Assembly (NCBI RefSeq): GCF_000721265.1
Contig: NZ_JOFZ01000009.1
Location: 1-64,000 of the forward strand
Source: Streptomyces sp. NRRL F-5126
GTDB lineage: Bacteria > Actinomycetota > Actinomycetes > Streptomycetales > Streptomycetaceae
Length of the DNA: 64,000 bases
Direction: 5' to 3'
Both the position numbers and the translations under genes were made by a program. Shown one piece after another: positions 9,429-18,624 of the stretch (within the stretch, counting starts at the first letter, position 1; each line of letters starts with the position of its first letter). The notes below the pieces were generated by a model, which was not told where the DNA came from, made no database searches, and was given only the letters and a program-made list of their open reading frames with translations.

Positions 9429-9486
9429 CAAGACAGGGTACGGGCCCCCGCCGGCGGCGCGGCCCGCGTCCACAGGCGTGCTCGGG

Positions 9487-9560
9487 CCGGTGCTCAGGCC
9501 GGCGGCGGCAGGCGGTGCTCAGGCCGGCGGCAGGCCGGTGCTCAGGTCGGCGGCAGCAGG
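9487..9560. repeat. three imperfect 23-26-bp tandem repeats at the 3' end of ppx
   Basis: Three units starting with CGGTGCTCAGGCCGGCGGC or CGGTGCTCAGGTCGGCGGC begin near 9488, 9513 and 9536. The last unit contains the stop codon of the phosphatase gene (minus strand) and its final residues. The other two lie between the converging-side gene end and the isomerase promoter. They resemble the other end-of-gene duplications in this window. Confidence 0.85.
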
Positions 9561-10483
9561 TCGAGGCGGCGCAGGATCACGCCCTCGCGCAGCGCCCACG
9601 GGCAGATCTCCAGCTCGTCCACGCCGTACAGGTCCATCGCCGCCTCGGCGACCAGCGCGCCTGCGAGCAGCTGGGGCGCCCGCTCCAGGGACACCCCCGG
9701 CAGCGCGGCGCGCTGCTCGACGGTCATCGCCGCCAGCCTCGGCACCCACTCCTCGAGTGAGGAACGACTCAGCCGGCGCTGCGCGTACGGGCCTCCCGCC
9801 GACCCGGCCGAGCGTGCGGCGCCGCCGATCCTGGCGAGCTGGCGGAACGTCTTCGAGGTGGCGACGGTGCGGTCGGGGCTGCCCAGCCGGCTGAACTCGC
9901 CGACCGTGCGGGCGATCTCCGCGCGCACATGGCGGCGCAGGTCACGTACGTCGGCGGCGTCCGGCGGATCGCCCGGCAGCCGCCCCGCGGTGAGGCGGCC
10001 CGCCCCGAGCGGCAGCGACACGGCGGCGTCGGGCGCCTCGTCCATCCCGTACCCGACCTCGAGCGAGCCCCCGCCGATGTCGAGGACGAGCAGCTTGCCC
10101 GCGGACCAGCCGAACCAGCGCCGCGCGGCGAGGAACGTGAGGCGCGCCTCGTCCGCGCCGCTGAGCACCTGAAGGTCGGCGCCGGTCTCCGCGCGGACCC
10201 TGGCCAGCACGTGGTCCGCGTTCGCGGCCTCGCGCACGGCGGACGTCGCGAAGGCGAGTACGTCCTCGCACCCCTTGTCCTCGGCGGCCCTGACGGCCTC
10301 GGCGACGGTCGCCACGAGCCGGTCGACGCCCTCGCGCCCTATCGCGCCGTCCGCGTCGACGAGTTCGGCGAGGCGCAGCTCCGCCTTGTGCGAGTGCGCG
10401 GGCAGCGGCCTGGCGCCGCGGTGCGCGTCCACCACCAGCAGGTGGACGGTGTTGGAACCGACGTCGAGGACTCCGAGTCTCAT
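9542..10483 (-). CDS. Ppx/GppA family phosphatase
   Basis: A 313-aa member of the exopolyphosphatase/guanosine pentaphosphatase family, which hydrolyses polyphosphate or pppGpp. It belongs to the ASKHA fold: the N-terminal phosphate loop [19 protein letters not shown], the second motif [15 protein letters not shown] and the central ATSAVREA are all present. At 313 aa it is the short actinobacterial form without the C-terminal HD domain. Streptomyces usually have two such genes, so the substrate cannot be assigned. ATG at 10483 fits the family N-terminus. Its neighbour to the right is divergent. Confidence 0.9.
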   Translation of the reverse strand: MRLGVLDVGSNTVHLLVVDAHRGARPLPAHSHKAELRLAELVDADGAIGREGVDRLVATVAEAVRAAEDKGCEDVLAFATSAVREAANADHVLARVRAETGADLQVLSGADEARLTFLAARRWFGWSAGKLLVLDIGGGSLEVGYGMDEAPDAAVSLPLGAGRLTAGRLPGDPPDAADVRDLRRHVRAEIARTVGEFSRLGSPDRTVATSKTFRQLARIGGAARSAGSAGGPYAQRRLSRSSLEEWVPRLAAMTVEQRAALPGVSLERAPQLLAGALVAEAAMDLYGVDELEICPWALREGVILRRLDLLPPT

Positions 10484-10557
10484 GCGCGGAACCGTACGTG
10501 AGCCCGCCTGCCGCCGTGCGGCGGACCGTACGGCACCAAGCCGTTAGCCTGGGGCGC

Positions 10558-11397
10558 GTGCCTAAGACGAACAAGACGAAGGCGGGCAAAGCCGAGCGCG
10601 CGCGTGGGCGTGGGCGCGAGGCGGACGAGCACGGCCTGGACTTCCCTCGCGCGTGGGTCGAGTTCCCCGACCCGGCCGACGACGAGCAGGTCTTCCGCTG
10701 CGACCTGACGTGGCTGACGTCACGGTGGACGTGCATCTTCGGCAGCGGCTGCCAGGGCATCCAGGCCGGCCGCGGCGACGACGGCTGCTGCACGCTGGGC
10801 GCGCACTTCTCCGACGAGGAGGACGAGGAGCGCGTGGCCGGGCACGTCGCGCGGCTGACGCCCGACGTGTGGCAGTTCCACGAGGAGGGCACGCACGGCG
10901 GCGGCTGGACGCAGGAGGATGAGGACGACGGGGAGCGCCAGACCCGCGTGTGGCAGGGCTCGTGCATCTTCCAGAACCGCCCGGGCTTCGCGGGCGGCGC
11001 CGGGTGCGCGCTGCACATCCTGGCGCTGCGGGAGGGCCGGGAGCCGCTGGAGACGAAGCCGGACGTGTGCTGGCAGCTGCCGGTGCGGCGCACCTACGAC
11101 TGGATCGACCGCCCGGACGACACGCGCGTACTGCGGGTGTCGATCGGCGAGTACGACCGGCGCGGCTGGGGTCCCGGCGGCCACGACCTGCACTGGTGGT
11201 GCACGTCCGCGACGTCGGCGCACGGCGCGGGCGACCCGGTGTACGTGACGTACGGGCCCGAGCTGACGGAGATGATGGGCAAGGAGGCGTACGACGTGCT
11301 GGCTCAGCTGTGCGCGCGCCGCGTGCGCAGCGAGCTGCCGCTGGTGGCCCCGCACCCGGCGGACCCGGCGGGGCCGGGGGCTTCGGCCGCGCACTGA
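10558..11397 (+). CDS. cysteine-rich conserved protein, resembling YkgJ/DUF3109 metal-binding proteins
   Basis: A 279-aa protein. It contains two related cysteine modules, [12 protein letters not shown] ... GCCTLGAHF and [20 protein letters not shown], then [12 protein letters not shown] and DLHWWCTS. The pattern C-x-(I/L)-H ... KP-x2-C-x3-P resembles the YkgJ/DUF3109 proteins, which are thought to bind Zn or an Fe-S cluster; this is a motif-level resemblance only. The N-terminus is strongly basic ([20 protein letters not shown]). GTG at 10558 has TAGCCT (10545-10550) 7 nt upstream, so the transcript is probably leaderless. Function unknown. Confidence 0.72.
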   Translation: MPKTNKTKAGKAERARGRGREADEHGLDFPRAWVEFPDPADDEQVFRCDLTWLTSRWTCIFGSGCQGIQAGRGDDGCCTLGAHFSDEEDEERVAGHVARLTPDVWQFHEEGTHGGGWTQEDEDDGERQTRVWQGSCIFQNRPGFAGGAGCALHILALREGREPLETKPDVCWQLPVRRTYDWIDRPDDTRVLRVSIGEYDRRGWGPGGHDLHWWCTSATSAHGAGDPVYVTYGPELTEMMGKEAYDVLAQLCARRVRSELPLVAPHPADPAGPGASAAH

Positions 11398-11754
11398 GCC
11401 GCGCGCCCGCGCGTCCGCCACCCGATGCGGGGCGCGCATCGGGCCCCTCGGCCGCCGGGCCGGGCCACGACGGGCCAGGACGGCCCGACCCTCCGAACGG
11501 GTCACCGGGCACGGCCACACGCCGAGCGGGGCCGTTTCCCGCGGGGGTCGGCAGGGCTGCCACCGTCGGGCGGGCGACCGGCTGAGGACCCGCCGGGCCT
11601 GGGCGGCGGCCGGGCAAGCGGGCCCTGGGGGCACGGCCCCCGCCCCGGGGCCGAGGACGCGAAGGGGGTCGGCGCTGATGCCACCCGCCGAGGCGTGGAC
11701 AGCGGCCGAGGGACCGGCTGGTCGGCACGCCGGCAGGGGCCGGCGGTCGCGGGG
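11398..11754. other. non-coding gap between converging genes with a terminator-like hairpin
   Basis: No frame in this 357-bp stretch looks like a gene. It separates two convergent genes and contains a strong hairpin at 11627-11641 (GGGGGC, loop ACG, GCCCCC) without a T-run, nested in a wider GC-rich dyad. It probably ends transcription from both sides. Confidence 0.55.
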
Positions 11755-13719
11755 TCAGCTCGCGGAGGGCGGGGGCGTGCTCGCGTCCGTTGTCGGTGGG
11801 GGCGACGTCGGTGGGGTCTGGGTGGAGCCGCCCGAGGGCGGCTGCGTCGGGTCGGTCGTGCCGCCGCCCGTGCCGCCGCCCGACGGGTCGGACGGCGCGC
11901 CCGACCCGGTCGGTGAGCCGCCGGTGCCGGGGCCGCCGCCGGAGCCGCCGGATCCTCCCGAGCCCCCGGAGGAGCCCGTTCCGCCGCCGGAGCCGCCATG
12001 GCCTCCGCCGCCGTGGCCGCCGTGGCCCTTGTGCCCACCGCTGCCGTGATGGCCGCCGCCGTGGTGGTGGCCGGGCCTGCCCGGCTTGCCGCCGCCGCCC
12101 GCGCGCGGGCCCGTCGGGTAGCCGTAGCCGTCCACCAGCACCACCGCGCCCGTCGGATGCAGCGCGATGCGCACGCTCCACGCGCCCCGCGGCTCGCGCG
12201 CGTGGTCGACGGTGACGTCGATCGTGACGGACCTGCCCGGCGCGAGCGTGCCGGACGACCGGCTCAGACGCAGCCAGTTCGCGCCGACGCTCGCCGCCCA
12301 CGAGACGGGTGCGCCCGAGGCGGTGAGCGTGATCGTCGTGCGTCCTGACGACGTCCTCGCGGTGACCGCGAGCGAGCCGGCGGAGGCGGAGCCGCGCCCG
12401 CCCGAGTGGCCCGCGGCGCCGTGGCTGACGACCTTGACGGACACGTCGGAGCCCTCGGCGCCGTGCCCCCGGCCGCCCTCGGCGGACGGCGATCCCGAGC
12501 GGTCGCTGGCGTTGCCCGCGTTCTCGTAGCGCTCGTAGCCCTTGCCGTCGCGCGCCGAGGGGTCGCCGGACTCGCCGGCGCTGATCGAGGGGCCGCCGTG
12601 GCCCTCCCCGGTCTCCGGCGCGCCCCGGTAAGCGGCCCACAGCGCGAGCACGGGGGCCGCGATGACGGTGGCGACGACGGTGGTCGTCACGGCGCGGGAG
12701 CGCAGCCGGTCGCGCCTGGCCGCACGGTCCTTGGGGTCGAGTGGGAAACCGTTACGCCCGAAGCGGGGACTGGCGCCCCTGGACCTCGGAGCGTGCAGCA
12801 TCGCGGCGTACGCGGCCGCCCTGTCGACCTCCACGAGCGGCAGCACGGCGGGCGATCTGCGCCCGGCGCGCGGACGAGCGGGCCCCGCGCCGGCGCGCGC
12901 GCCGGGGCCGGAGCCCGGCCAGGGCCCCGCCGCCTCGACGCGCTCCGCGGTGCGGCGGCAGCGCGGGCAGTCGTCCACATGGCGCACGAGCTCGCGCCGG
13001 AGCGTGGCCGAGAGCAGGACCTGGCTGTCGCCGGTCAGCCGCGCGACGGCGGGGCAACTGCCGGTCTCGACCACGGCGAGCGCCGCGCGCGTGCGTTCGA
13101 CCTCGACGGCGGCCGTGGACAGCGTCGTGCGCGCGGCGGAGAGCTCGAGGGACAGCACGGAGGCGACGCCCTGCGGGCCGAGCTGGTGCCGCACCGCGAG
13201 TTCGAGTACCTCGCGCTGGACCGGCGTCGTGCCCGCGGCCTCCGGCCAGGCGAGCAGCGCCAGTTCGCGACGCCGCCGCTCCTCGGCCGCCTCGGCTGCC
13301 TGCGCGCTCTCGCCGTCGGCCGCGGCGGCCTGCGAGCCCGCCCCGCCTTCCGCGCCCCGCGCCGGCGCGGGCTTCGGCTGCGCGGGCTTCGCCTGCGCGT
13401 GCGCCCCCTCGCGCCCTCGGCGCTGCTCCGTGAGTCTGCGCAGGCACACCCACCGGGCCAGCGCGTAGAGCCACGCCTTGCGTTCGCCCTCGGCCGTGGG
13501 CGAGCGTCCGTACTGGCGCTCGGAGAGTGCCAGCACCTCGCCCAGCACCGCCATCGCCGCGTCGTGGTCGCACAGCACGGAGAGGCAGTAGGTGAACAGG
13601 CCGTCCAGGTAGGGCTCGTAGCGCGCGGGCGGCCGAGGCGCCGCCAACCGGGGCGCACGATGGGGCGCCTGGTGCGCGCCGCTTGCGTGCATGGAGGTCT
13701 CGGGGCTGCTGCTCGTCAC
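11755..13719 (-). CDS. membrane protein with sigma-factor-like N-terminus, anti-sigma-type zinc finger and BACON domain
   Basis: A 654-aa multidomain protein. Residues about 25-85 resemble sigma region 2 (YEPYLDGLFTYCLSVLCDHD, then AWLYALARWVCLRR). A region-4-like stretch (VQREVLELAVRHQLGPQG) follows an Ala/Pro linker. Next come the zinc-finger signature HVDDCPRCRRT (H-x3-C-x2-C, as in ZAS anti-sigma factors), one membrane span (TTTVVATVIAAPVLALWAAY), an outer BACON domain (WLRLSRSSGTLAPGRSVTI) and a long Gly/Ser/His/Pro tail. The start GTG at 13719 has TACCGT 6 nt upstream, a leaderless arrangement. It looks like a sigma factor and its membrane anti-sigma factor joined in one chain, but DNA binding may have been lost. 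Function unknown. Confidence 0.78.
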   Translation of the reverse strand: MTSSSPETSMHASGAHQAPHRAPRLAAPRPPARYEPYLDGLFTYCLSVLCDHDAAMAVLGEVLALSERQYGRSPTAEGERKAWLYALARWVCLRRLTEQRRGREGAHAQAKPAQPKPAPARGAEGGAGSQAAAADGESAQAAEAAEERRRRELALLAWPEAAGTTPVQREVLELAVRHQLGPQGVASVLSLELSAARTTLSTAAVEVERTRAALAVVETGSCPAVARLTGDSQVLLSATLRRELVRHVDDCPRCRRTAERVEAAGPWPGSGPGARAGAGPARPRAGRRSPAVLPLVEVDRAAAYAAMLHAPRSRGASPRFGRNGFPLDPKDRAARRDRLRSRAVTTTVVATVIAAPVLALWAAYRGAPETGEGHGGPSISAGESGDPSARDGKGYERYENAGNASDRSGSPSAEGGRGHGAEGSDVSVKVVSHGAAGHSGGRGSASAGSLAVTARTSSGRTTITLTASGAPVSWAASVGANWLRLSRSSGTLAPGRSVTIDVTVDHAREPRGAWSVRIALHPTGAVVLVDGYGYPTGPRAGGGGKPGRPGHHHGGGHHGSGGHKGHGGHGGGGHGGSGGGTGSSGGSGGSGGSGGGPGTGGSPTGSGAPSDPSGGGTGGGTTDPTQPPSGGSTQTPPTSPPPTTDASTPPPSAS

Positions 13720-13825
13720 CCGGCGACGGTAGGCAGAGGAGCGCGCACCCTTCGCTCCTCTTGGGGGCATTTAATCCGTACGGGTGAAGAAACCCCGCGA
13801 AAGGGGACAAGAATCGTCACTTCAC

Positions 13826-14290
13826 TTACGACGAGTGCACGCGGTTGACGCGTCGCCGCGAACAGGCGCCGAGCGCCGGGTAGGTGCGCACGGGCCACCG
13901 GTTCATCGAACGCATCGACAGGTTCCGCCGTGCGATGCCGGCGCGGCTGTTCGGCGCGTACCCGCCGACGCCGCCGGGCAGCAGCTCCTGCGCCTGTCGC
14001 ACGTAGGGCCGCATGGCCCGCTCGTACGCGGCGAAGGCCGCACGGTGGTCGCCGGGCGCCGACGCCGGCTCGCAGGCGAGATCGAGCGTGAACTCGTCGG
14101 TCGCGTCGAGTGCGCGGAGGAGGCGCGGAACCTCCCACCCGAGCCCCGCGAACCGCTCCCTGAGCAGCGCGCGCCGCGCCGCCGCGTCCCCGCGCCGTAC
14201 AGGCAGCGGTCCCGACCGGAAGGTGAGCGACCCCTTGAGCTCGACGCCCTCGCCGACCGCTCCGGACCAGGACGGGCACCGGCGTCGGTG
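13826..14290 (-). pseudogene. remnant of an FAD-dependent monooxygenase
   Basis: The minus frame ending at TAA 13826 is open to a TGA at 14291-14293 and has no convincing start. It reads VELKGSLTFRSGPLP..., RERFAGLGWEVPRLLRALDA, then abruptly GDHRAAFAAYERAMRPYVRQ, QELLPGGVGGYAPNS and LSMRSMNRWPVRT. These are ordered C-terminal segments of PHBH/TetX-type flavin monooxygenases. The N-terminal FAD-binding half is absent, and the stretch with the GDAA motif that should lie between RALDA and GDHRAAF is deleted. It is therefore a decayed gene rather than a small protein. Internal methionine starts exist but would give only the extreme C-terminus. Confidence 0.72.
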
Positions 14291-14317
14291 TCAGTGCCTG
14301 GCTATACGGTGAGCCGC

Positions 14318-15727
14318 ATGGCTGCCCGTACGAAGACCACGAAGGACCGGCCGTCCTACCGCTGCACGGAATGCGGGTGGACCACCGCGAAGTGGCTCGG
14401 CCGCTGCCCCGAGTGCCAGGCGTGGGGCACGATCGAGGAGTACGGGGCACCCGCCGTGCGCACGACGGCGGCGGGACGGGTGACGGCCGCGGCCGTGCCC
14501 ATCAGCGAGGTCGACGGCCGGCAGGCCACGGCGCGCTCCACGGGCGTGCCCGAGCTCGACCGGGTGCTGGGCGGCGGGCTCGTGCCGGGGGCCGTCGTGC
14601 TGCTCGCGGGCGAGCCCGGCGTCGGCAAGTCCACGCTGCTGCTCGACGTCGCGGCGAAGGCGGCGAGCTCAGAACACCGCACGCTGTACGTGACGGGCGA
14701 GGAGTCCGCGAGCCAGGTGCGGCTGCGCGCCGACCGCATCCGCGCGCTCCACGACGACCTGTACCTGGCCGCGGAGACCGACCTGTCGGCGGTGCTCGGC
14801 CACCTCGACGCGGTGAAGCCGTCCCTGCTCGTCCTCGACTCCGTGCAGACGATCGCCTCGCCCGAGATCGACGGCGCGCCCGGCGGCATGGCACAGGTGC
14901 GCGAGGTCGCGGGGGCGCTGATCAGGGCGTCCAAGGAGCGCGGCATGGCCACGATGCTCGTCGGGCACGTCACGAAGGACGGCGCGATCGCGGGCCCGCG
15001 CCTGCTTGAGCACCTGGTGGACGTGGTCCTGCAGTTCGAGGGCGACCGGCACGCGCGGCTCCGCCTCGTACGGGGCGTCAAGAACAGGTACGGCACGACG
15101 GACGAGGTCGGCTGCTTCGAGCTGCACGACGAGGGCATCACGGGCCTCGCCGACCCGTCGGGCCTGTTCCTGACGCGGCGGGACGAGCCCGTACCCGGCA
15201 CGTGCCTGACGGTCACGCTTGAGGGGCGCAGGCCGCTGGTCGCGGAGGTGCAGGCGCTCACGGTCGACTCGCAGATCCCGTCGCCGCGGCGCACGACGTC
15301 GGGCCTGGAGACGTCCCGGGTGTCGATGATGCTGGCGGTGCTGGAGCAGCGGGGCCGGATCTCTGCGCTCGGCAAGCGGGACATCTACAGCGCGACCGTC
15401 GGCGGCGTGCGGCTGACGGAGCCCGCGGCGGACCTCGCGGTGGCGCTCGCGCTGGCCTCGGCGGCGAGCGACACCCCGTTGCCGAAGAATCTCGTGGCGA
15501 TCGGGGAGGTGGGCCTCGCGGGCGAGGTCAGACGCGTCACGGGCGTGCAGCGGAGGCTGGCGGAAGCCCACCGTCTGGGCTTCACGCACGCCCTCGTGCC
15601 GTCGGACCCGGGGAAGGTCCCGGCCGGTATGAAGGTCACGGAAGTCGCCGACATGGGCGATGCGCTGCGGGTCCTGCCGCGCCGGGCTCGCGCGGAGCCC
15701 CCGCGGGGCGAGGAGGTGCGCCGGTAG
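14318..15727 (+). CDS. radA: DNA repair protein RadA
   Basis: A 469-aa RecA-like ATPase that promotes branch migration in recombination intermediates. The N-terminal zinc finger has C16, C19, C30 and C33 ([20 protein letters not shown]). The Walker A motif is GEPGVGKST near residue 95, and the RadA-specific [14 protein letters not shown] is near residue 250. The C-terminus is the Lon-protease-like domain ([27 protein letters not shown]). The ATG at 14318 has TACGGT 7 nt upstream, so it is probably leaderless. It is followed closely by disA; RadA and DisA are known to interact functionally in other bacteria and this pairing is common in the genus. Confidence 0.97.
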   Translation: MAARTKTTKDRPSYRCTECGWTTAKWLGRCPECQAWGTIEEYGAPAVRTTAAGRVTAAAVPISEVDGRQATARSTGVPELDRVLGGGLVPGAVVLLAGEPGVGKSTLLLDVAAKAASSEHRTLYVTGEESASQVRLRADRIRALHDDLYLAAETDLSAVLGHLDAVKPSLLVLDSVQTIASPEIDGAPGGMAQVREVAGALIRASKERGMATMLVGHVTKDGAIAGPRLLEHLVDVVLQFEGDRHARLRLVRGVKNRYGTTDEVGCFELHDEGITGLADPSGLFLTRRDEPVPGTCLTVTLEGRRPLVAEVQALTVDSQIPSPRRTTSGLETSRVSMMLAVLEQRGRISALGKRDIYSATVGGVRLTEPAADLAVALALASAASDTPLPKNLVAIGEVGLAGEVRRVTGVQRRLAEAHRLGFTHALVPSDPGKVPAGMKVTEVADMGDALRVLPRRARAEPPRGEEVRR

Positions 15728-15771
15728 ACTTTGCCCTGGTCTCGCCCATCCGTACGAGCCGGAGGAATGCA

Positions 15772-16905
15772 GTGGCAGCAGGCGACCGGGGGTCGACCCC
15801 CGGAAAGTCCGGCGCGGGCTCCGGCGTTCCCGGCGGCGAATCGCTCATGCGCTCGGCCCTGAGCGCGGTCGCGCCCGGCACGACGCTGCGGGACGGTCTC
15901 GAACGGATCCTGCGCGGCAACACCGGCGGCCTGATCGTCCTCGGCATGGACAAGACGGTGGAAGCGATGTGCACGGGCGGGTTCGTGCTCGACGTCGAGT
16001 TCACGTCGACGCGCCTGCGCGAGCTGTGCAAGCTGGACGGCGCGCTGATCCTGGACAAGGACATCACGAAGATCCTTCGGGCGGGCGTCCAGCTCCTGCC
16101 GGACGCGTCGATCCCGACGGACGAGACGGGCACGCGGCACCGCACGGCGGACCGGGTGTCGAAGCAGTGCGGCTTCCCCGTCGTGTCGGTCTCGCAGTCG
16201 ATGCGGCTGAGCGCGCTGTACGTGAACGGTGAGCGGCGTGTCCTTGAGGAGTCCGCGGCGATCCTGTCCCGTGCGAACCAGGCACTCGCCACGCTTGAGC
16301 GCTACAAGCTGCGCCTCGACGAGGTCGCGGGCACGCTGTCGGCGCTGGAGATCGAGGACCTGGTCACGATCAGGGACGTCACGGCCGTCGCGCAGCGCCT
16401 TGAGATGGTCCGGCGCATCGCCACGGAGATCGCCCAGTACGTGGTGGAACTCGGCACGGACGGCCGCCTGCTGGCGCTCCAGCTGGACGAGCTGATCGCG
16501 GGTGTCGAGCCGGAACGCGAACTGGTCGTGCGCGACTACGTGCCGGAGCCGACGGCGAAACGGTCCCGCACGGTGCGCGAGGCGCTGGACGAGCTCAACA
16601 CGCTCACCCACACCGAGCTGCTCGAACTGCCCATGGTGGCGCGGGCGCTCGGCTACAGCGGCTCGCCCGAGACGCTGGACTCGGCCGTCTCGCCGAGGGG
16701 TTACCGCCTGCTCGCGAAGGTGCCGAGGCTGCCGGGGGCGATCATCGAGCGCCTCGTGGAGCACTTCGGCGGCCTGCAGAAGCTGCTCGCGGCGAGCGTG
16801 GACGACCTGCAGACGGTCGACGGCGTCGGCGAGGCACGCGCTCGCAGCGTGCGCGAGGGCCTGTCGCGGCTGGCGGAGTCGTCGATCCTGGAGCGCTACG
16901 TCTGA
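15772..16905 (+). CDS. disA: DNA integrity scanning diadenylate cyclase DisA
   Basis: Makes the second messenger c-di-AMP from two ATP. The 377-aa protein has the DAC domain with the active-site signatures DGA (residues 89-91, in [11 protein letters not shown]) and RHR (122-124, in TGTRHRTA). A linking helical region follows, then a C-terminal RuvA-like helix-hairpin-helix DNA-binding domain ([22 protein letters not shown]). The N-terminal 25 residues are a Gly/Ser-rich extension. GTG at 15772 has GGAGGAA 4 nt upstream. It follows radA by 44 bp and is probably in the same unit. A hairpin follows the stop codon. In actinobacteria c-di-AMP controls wall hydrolases and osmotic functions. Confidence 0.97.
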   Translation: MAAGDRGSTPGKSGAGSGVPGGESLMRSALSAVAPGTTLRDGLERILRGNTGGLIVLGMDKTVEAMCTGGFVLDVEFTSTRLRELCKLDGALILDKDITKILRAGVQLLPDASIPTDETGTRHRTADRVSKQCGFPVVSVSQSMRLSALYVNGERRVLEESAAILSRANQALATLERYKLRLDEVAGTLSALEIEDLVTIRDVTAVAQRLEMVRRIATEIAQYVVELGTDGRLLALQLDELIAGVEPERELVVRDYVPEPTAKRSRTVREALDELNTLTHTELLELPMVARALGYSGSPETLDSAVSPRGYRLLAKVPRLPGAIIERLVEHFGGLQKLLAASVDDLQTVDGVGEARARSVREGLSRLAESSILERYV

Positions 16906-17577
16906 GGCCGTAGCGGGCGGCGCAGCCGCCCGGCGACGGCCGGCGCCGTGCCGCGCACAGGCGCCGCGAACGCGGCGCGAACTCCCCCGGGCAGCCGCCG
17001 TCGGGCCGCTCCCGCCGAACGGCACTCCGGCGGCGGACCCGCCGTCACTGCGGCCCCGGATGGACACCGACGGGTCACCGGCCGGTGCGGTGCTCGGTGA
17101 GCGACTCCCAGAGACGGGCGCCAGGCACCACGGCCCGGGCCCGACAAGAGGCCCGGCTCCCGAACGTCCGGGCCCACAGCCCCAAAACGCGGTTCCGCGG
17201 CTCGCTGCGCGGCCCGGCCGCACCACTGCGGCGGGACCGGATACCGACGGGCCCCGGCCTGCCGGCACCGCGCGCAGCGGTGCCGCGGTGCACGGACACC
17301 GGGGCGAACGCACCGGGACGCGGCGGGACTTCCGACGAGCGACTTGGCCGTGGCCGCCGCCTCCCGGCCGGAGGCGGGCGCCGACGCGGACGCGAACCGT
17401 CCGCTCCCTGAGCGGCCGCAGCGTCAGTGACGCACCGGCGCCACCTGCGGGCGAACCCGCCTGCGGGGGCCGCCGGTAGGGCGCGGGGCGAGCGCCCGAG
17501 GTGAACACCGCGGCGCCCGCGCTCGCCACCCGCCGTGCGGGCCGAGGCCGGTGGCGAGAGGGACCGGCCCGGCCGGG
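16906..17577. other. 672-bp gap between converging genes, GC-rich, no gene found
   Basis: No convincing coding frame was found. Two hairpins stand out: 16915-16931 (GGGCGGC, loop GCA, GCCGCCC) right after the disA stop, which probably acts as its terminator, and 17264-17284 (8-bp arms GGCACCGC/GCGGTGCC, 5-nt loop). The rest is a proline/arginine-like GC-rich composition in every frame, which makes the open frames here uninformative. Confidence 0.5.
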
Positions 17578-18432
17578 TCAGTCCGCGTCGAGGCGGATCG
17601 ACTTCTGGGACTGCGCCTGCGGCACCGTCGCGACCGATGTCGTGAGCTGCACCAGGTACGTGCCCGCGGACGCCGCCGGCGGGGTGGGGCCCGAGCACTT
17701 CGTCGTGGAGCGCCTGCGGTCCCACGTCACCGTGCGGGTCATGCCCGCGTGCGCGGGCACCTCGTAGTACGCGTGCGCGGTCTTCGGGCAGTCCTTGGAC
17801 GTCCAGATCTGGTCGTCGCCCGTGTTCGTGATGGTGAGGACCATCGCCTTCGCCCCGAGGTCCACCTTGCAGTCCGTGCCCGAGGCGTTGGTGACCGCCA
17901 GCTTGAACTGCGGCTTCTCGCCCGGCGCGTAGGCCACCTTCGTGCTGTCGAGGGCTACCTTCACCGCGGACTTCGCGCAGGTCGGCAGCGACGTGCCGGC
18001 CTGCACCCGGCGGCCCGCGCCGCCACCCGCCGCCGCACCGCCGGCGGCCGCGCCCGCGGCCCCGCCGCCGCCCGTGCCCGCCGTGGAGCCGCCGCTGCCG
18101 CCGGAGTTCGCGGAACCGCCGCCCGAGCCGCTCCCGGCGGAACCGGCGGACGCACCCGCGGAACCGCCAGAGCCGCCGCCGTCCGACTCGTCGCGCCCGC
18201 CCGGCTCTTGGCTGATCGCGGGCCCCGAGCCGCTGGGGCCCGGAGTGATCGACGTGGCGGGCGCGGGGCCTCCGCCCTTGTCGTCCTGGTTCTTGCCCGC
18301 TCCCCCGCCGCCCGAGGTGACGAGCCACGCGATCAGCGCGGCTGCCAGCACGACCAGAGCGGCAGCCACCGACCTCCGGCGCCAGTAGATCGAGGAGGGA
18401 AGCGGCCCGACAGGATTACGCAGAGAACCCAC
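17578..18432 (-). CDS. DUF4232-type secreted/membrane-anchored protein
   Basis: A 284-aa protein with a short cytoplasmic N-terminus (GSLRNPVGPLPSSIYWRRR), one membrane span (SVAAALVVLAAALIAWLVTS), a low-complexity Gly/Ser/Ala linker of about 90 residues, and an outer domain with four cysteines (PTCAKSAVKVAL, GTDCKVDLG, SKDCPKTAH, TTKCSGPTP) that probably form two disulfides. The outer domain resembles DUF4232. The start GTG at 18432 is preceded by TAGAGT (18445-18440) with a 7-nt gap: leaderless. It is convergent with disA and divergent from mutY. Role unknown; a wall-associated function fits the architecture. Confidence 0.78.
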   Translation of the reverse strand: MGSLRNPVGPLPSSIYWRRRSVAAALVVLAAALIAWLVTSGGGGAGKNQDDKGGGPAPATSITPGPSGSGPAISQEPGGRDESDGGGSGGSAGASAGSAGSGSGGGSANSGGSGGSTAGTGGGGAAGAAAGGAAAGGGAGRRVQAGTSLPTCAKSAVKVALDSTKVAYAPGEKPQFKLAVTNASGTDCKVDLGAKAMVLTITNTGDDQIWTSKDCPKTAHAYYEVPAHAGMTRTVTWDRRRSTTKCSGPTPPAASAGTYLVQLTTSVATVPQAQSQKSIRLDAD

Positions 18433-18624
18433 GCGCCGAACTCTACGAGACGACGCGGTCAACTCCCGCCCCGCATGTCCCTCCTCTCCCAAGATTTACG
18501 GATGATCGCCACGGCGTGCCACCCCCATGCCGCCCTCGTGCCATCCACTGCCGTCCCCTGCCATCCCCGCACGTCCGTGGCGCCGCCCGCTGTCGCGCCG
18601 TGGCATGCGACCATCGGTCTTGCC

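Noticed and set aside
13826..14014. A short 62-aa gene next to the BACON-protein gene
   Set aside because: The internal ATG is a methionine of the longer monooxygenase remnant (ERAMRPYV), so this is the tail of a pseudogene.
14318..16905. Alternative reading frames over radA and disA with hundreds of codons
   Set aside because: They are shadow frames rich in Arg, Ala and Pro, without motifs, and overlap two firmly identified genes.
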